Shown piece by piece: positions 7,864 through 9,818 of a DNA stretch of 9,818 nt. The translations under genes and the position numbers were made by a program. The stretch comes from Puniceicoccaceae bacterium (GTDB lineage Bacteria > Verrucomicrobiota > Verrucomicrobiia > Opitutales > Coraliomargaritaceae). Position 1 is the first letter of the stretch; the number at the start of each line of letters is the position of its first letter. The stretch lies in the NCBI GenBank assembly GCA_003567255.1, contig PWZW01000116.1:1-9818 (forward strand), in the 5' to 3' direction. The notes beneath the pieces were generated by a model. That model was given only the letters and a program-made list of their open reading frames with translations, had not been told where the DNA came from and made no database searches.

Positions 7864-8222
7864 CAAAGCCGCCTCCTGAGCCCCTCGGGGCGTCCCGTGA
7901 AAGCGTAGTGGGGAACAACTCTGCGGACGCAACAGCGTTGATCGAAGATCCAACGGAGCCCAGTCAGGAAGGTCCCTCTGAAATAAAAAAAGAGGTTAAG
8001 GTCGACGGTCCCGCATTTGCTCCGTCGGTCGAGGTACAAGAGCCAAAGATGGAGCCTGCCGACCCGGTTGAGGATACTCCTCCAGAAGAGGCTGCACAAA
8101 TGCCTTTGGAAGATGCCATAGCCCGGATTCCCGAAAGCGTGCGCAAAGCCCTGGACGAACGATTAAAGGGAACCTTTGCGCGAACCAGAACTCTGGACGC
8201 GAAGGATGCCTTGGACGGTTGA
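7857..8222 (+). CDS. dnaX: Tau-specific C-terminal extension of DnaX, reached by -1 recoding
   Basis: Continuing in the -1 frame from 7857, translation reads GLTKPPPEPLGASRE and stays open to TGA 8220-8222, adding 121 residues to the first 375 for a product of 496. A separate start is possible only at GTG 7908, with no convincing ribosome binding site, so this is better read as part of dnaX than as its own gene. The first ~80 residues are a Pro/Glu/Ser-rich acidic linker typical of the flexible region before the tau tail. The last ~35 (PLEDAIARIPESVRKALDER, then LKGTFARTRTLDAKDALDG) form a small amphipathic, folded-looking end where tau would contact the polymerase alpha subunit and helicase. 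The length is short against E. coli tau (643) and closer to Thermus tau (529). The alternative is a sequencing error of one base in the A-run, which would make this the ordinary zero-frame tail. Confidence 0.75.
   Translation, partial: GLTKPPPEPLGASRESVVGNNSADATALIEDPTEPSQEGPSEIKKEVKVDGPAFAPSVEVQEPKMEPADPVEDTPPEEAAQMPLEDAIARIPESVRKALDERLKGTFARTRTLDAKDALDG
7870..7892 (+). other. Candidate RNA hairpin downstream of the dnaX slippery site
   Basis: Two mutually exclusive folds are possible: CGCCTC (7870-7875) with GGGGCG (7887-7892), six pairs including one G-U and an 11-base loop, or the compact GCCC(CTCG)GGGC (7880-7891). The first would begin 12 bases after the slippery heptamer, longer than the ~5-base spacing in E. 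coli. It may stimulate frameshifting, but the structure is modest. Confidence 0.35.
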
Positions 8223-9413
8223 TCATTTAAGCCCAAGCTCGCGTAGCTTTTGCTTGAGGTCGGCAGCAGCCTCGGCGTATCCACCATTCGCCCCATCGAC
8301 GAAGTGGATATGCTTACGCTCATAGCTATTGATTAAACAAGTTACAAAAGCAGCATCGGAAACACAGGTACCCCAAAGCACTTGATCCTTCGCAAAAGCC
8401 CCCGACAAGCGGTTGAGCAGGTCCTCGCGTTGCGCGGCAGAACCAGCAACCACCATACAAAGGGCATCATCCACCTTACACATGTCGCTGTTTGCAAGAA
8501 GATCTGACTTATAGTTCCCCCAATCAACCCCTCCCGCTTTGATTCGATTGCGCATAAGCAAATTTCCCAAAAAGCACTGTAACCTGAGAAACCAAAAGTA
8601 GGCACTGCGAAAAATGCTCGGGAGGTGGAAAGAACGTATGCGGAACTCGGGATTGAGCAGTTTCCCATTCTGAGTAAGATTCAAATTTTGCTCAGCAAGC
8701 GGGTGGTATTCCTGGCGGTCACCATAAACCTCGCCAACCAGATCCACCACCCTTGCAAAATCCTCGAACTCTTCGAGCTTCGTCGGCGCAAAACTTTTGA
8801 AAATCCAGCTAACCGTCTCGGCCTTACCACTGGGGATACGTTCCCAACGGCATTCGAGTCCGTCAAATTTCGCACTCACTTGCCGTCCTGCCGAACTTTG
8901 GTTTGGCAGGGGCAACTCACCCTGCTTCAACATGCGCTCAGCCAAGCCAGCAGCCCCACCACCAAAGACAAAAGGGCGGAGCACCGCAGAGGAGCGATAG
9001 CGCCCGAGAAGAAGCGAAACACCCTGTTTTTGCAAAGCCTCAAGAGACACCAAACCCACGCGCAAATCCAAATAAAATGAAGCTTTGGCCATGTGTGCGA
9101 CCTCGGCAATGGTTTGCTCCGCAGCCTGCTTAAACTCGCTGGGAACCAAGACCAAGGCACCATCACCTCCAAAAAGAAAAGCACACTCATCCTTGTCGAT
9201 TAGATTTTTAAGCGCCGTGATGAATGCCACTGCCACCGCATTGACCTCCCGATAAAGTCCCTTCCGGCACGCCTCAGTAGAATTTTTCAAATCGCAGACA
9301 GCGAGATGCCATGCACCCGTTATTTCAACCAGAGAATCCGCCCGAAGCGCCGTCCTTAAATCCGGCTGTGTAGGCACCTCACAAAGACTAAGGACTTTCG
9401 CTGGGGTTGACAT
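8223..9413 (-). CDS. DUF3095 family protein, related to class III nucleotidyl cyclase fold
   Basis: 396 residues from ATG 9413. The N-terminal half matches the DUF3095 pattern: WHLAVCDLKNSTEACRKG (35-52) resembles the first metal-binding strand of class III cyclases (D41), AFLFGGDGALVLVP (78-91) supplies the second conserved Asp (D84) in FGGDGA, DLRVGLV (116-122) follows, then FVFGGGAAGLAERMLK (148-163) and the typical LECRWERIPSGKAE (186-199). The C-terminal half (about 210-396) is family-specific and of unknown role. Whether it makes a cyclic nucleotide is not known; two metal-type aspartates are present, but I cannot identify the base-selecting and transition-state residues. Its stop abuts the dnaX tau-frame stop with no spacing. 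It has its own promoter and ribosome binding site, so it is probably a single-gene unit downstream of the DsbD-like gene. Confidence 0.85.
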   Translation of the reverse strand: MSTPAKVLSLCEVPTQPDLRTALRADSLVEITGAWHLAVCDLKNSTEACRKGLYREVNAVAVAFITALKNLIDKDECAFLFGGDGALVLVPSEFKQAAEQTIAEVAHMAKASFYLDLRVGLVSLEALQKQGVSLLLGRYRSSAVLRPFVFGGGAAGLAERMLKQGELPLPNQSSAGRQVSAKFDGLECRWERIPSGKAETVSWIFKSFAPTKLEEFEDFARVVDLVGEVYGDRQEYHPLAEQNLNLTQNGKLLNPEFRIRSFHLPSIFRSAYFWFLRLQCFLGNLLMRNRIKAGGVDWGNYKSDLLANSDMCKVDDALCMVVAGSAAQREDLLNRLSGAFAKDQVLWGTCVSDAAFVTCLINSYERKHIHFVDGANGGYAEAAADLKQKLRELGLK

Positions 9414-9421
9414 GGGGTAAA

Positions 9422-9427
9422 CACCTC
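9422..9427 (-). promoter_or_regulatory. Ribosome binding site of the DUF3095 gene
   Basis: On the minus strand this reads GAGGTG, eight bases before ATG 9413. It supports that start and is one of the few good Shine-Dalgarno matches in the window. Confidence 0.65.
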
Positions 9428-9440
9428 AAATTCGAGCATA

Positions 9441-9470
9441 ATAATAAAATCCGAGTAACGCACAAGTCAA
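9441..9470 (-). promoter_or_regulatory. Sigma70-type promoter of the DUF3095 gene
   Basis: Read on the minus strand: TTGACT (9470-9465), an 18 bp spacer, TATTAT (9446-9441); five of six matches in each box. The predicted transcript would begin near 9434, giving a leader of about 20 bases that includes the GAGGTG ribosome binding site. It lies in the 130 bp gap after the DsbD-like gene. Confidence 0.65.
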
Positions 9471-9543
9471 CGGCTCAATATAAGTGCCTTAGAGTCCGAA
9501 TCGCCCTTGATGATTTACAATAGGAATCTGCCGAAGTGGAAGG

Positions 9544-9818
9544 TCACGAAGCGTCCGCTTCGCGCACCTCACCCTCTTCAAACGCATTGAGCACAATCCC
9601 CGGGGTCAGCAATTCAGGGAGCTCTATGGGCTGATCACGCCCGGGTAAATAGATAAGGTTAAAAGGGATTGCGGTACGATCAAACTCGGCGAGCGCACGG
9701 GTTATGGAAGGGTCACGATTCGTCCAATCTGCAATCAGTGTCGCCACATTGTTGTTTTGGAAATAGCGCAATACGCGGTCACTCCCGAAAACCACCCGTT
9801 TGTTGTATTGGCAGGTAG
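9544..9818 (-). CDS. DsbD-like thiol:disulfide interchange protein, C-terminal thioredoxin domain, partial at right edge
   Basis: The frame is open from the right edge to TGA 9544-9546 and gives the last ~91 residues. They read TCQYNKRVVFGSDRVLRYF, then NVATLIADWTNRDPSITRAL, then a cis-proline segment TAIPFNLIY and LPELLTPGIVLNAF. This is the end of the periplasmic thioredoxin-like gamma domain of DsbD/ScsB-type proteins, which pass electrons from cytoplasmic thioredoxin to periplasmic thiol proteins. The visible Cys lies where the second Cys of the CxxC site is expected; the first falls outside the window. The GTG at 9795 is internal, not the start. A stand-alone thioredoxin or a suppressor-of-copper-sensitivity type protein is possible, because the membrane domain cannot be seen. 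Confidence 0.82.
   Translation of the reverse strand, partial: TCQYNKRVVFGSDRVLRYFQNNNVATLIADWTNRDPSITRALAEFDRTAIPFNLIYLPGRDQPIELPELLTPGIVLNAFEEGEVREADAS

Noticed and set aside
7908..8222. Separate small gene starting at GTG 7908
   Set aside because: No convincing ribosome binding site; the frame is already open from the dnaX A-run, and the linker and tail composition fit tau, so recoding explains it better.

Overview
The window looks like ordinary chromosome from a mid-GC (roughly 50%) Gram-negative-type bacterium. The gene set would suit Verrucomicrobiota, class Opitutae/Puniceicoccales: a three-gene sdhCAB of the cytochrome b558 type with a SdhA of about 650 residues, a small tandem-ACT protein, a RAYT-like transposase end, and a tau tail ending in an 'IPESVRKALDER..' motif. 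That placement is inference from remembered family features, not from a search.

Layout. 1-266 (+) is the 3' end of a GC-rich gene entering from the left, read as a REP-associated tyrosine transposase (RAYT) C-terminus. 267-493 is non-coding leader. 494-4037 (+) is sdhC-sdhA-sdhB, with gaps of 18 and 19 bp, closed by a strong intrinsic terminator at 4053-4094. 4179-4637 (+) is an orphan tandem ACT-domain protein. It converges on a small membrane protein resembling the ABA4-like/DUF4281 family (4650-5114, -), which lies downstream of rarA (5218-6579, -). A 153 bp divergent control region separates rarA from dnaX (6733, +). The dnaX reading frame stops at 7863, two codons after an A10 run holding the slippery heptamer A-AAA-AAG. 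The -1 frame is open from that run to 8222 and encodes a tau-like tail. dnaX ends tail-to-tail, with no intergenic base, against a DUF3095 gene (8223-9413, -) that has a good sigma70-type promoter. The right edge holds the C-terminal thioredoxin part of a DsbD-like protein (9544-9818, -).

How the genes work together. sdhCAB encodes one complete succinate:quinone oxidoreductase (complex II). rarA and dnaX are two clamp-loader-clade AAA+ ATPases, one for replication-fork rescue and one for the replicative clamp loader, divergently transcribed from a shared region. The remaining genes look like single-gene or loosely linked units.

Most interesting point. The dnaX recoding site is arranged opposite to the E. 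coli and Thermus cases: here the zero frame gives the short gamma-like product (376 aa) and a -1 slip (or a one-A transcript insertion) gives the long tau-like product (496 aa). A homopolymer sequencing error is the main competing explanation. The same DnaX also lacks all four cysteines of the usual zinc module. No CRISPR array, rRNA, tRNA or intact mobile element was seen.
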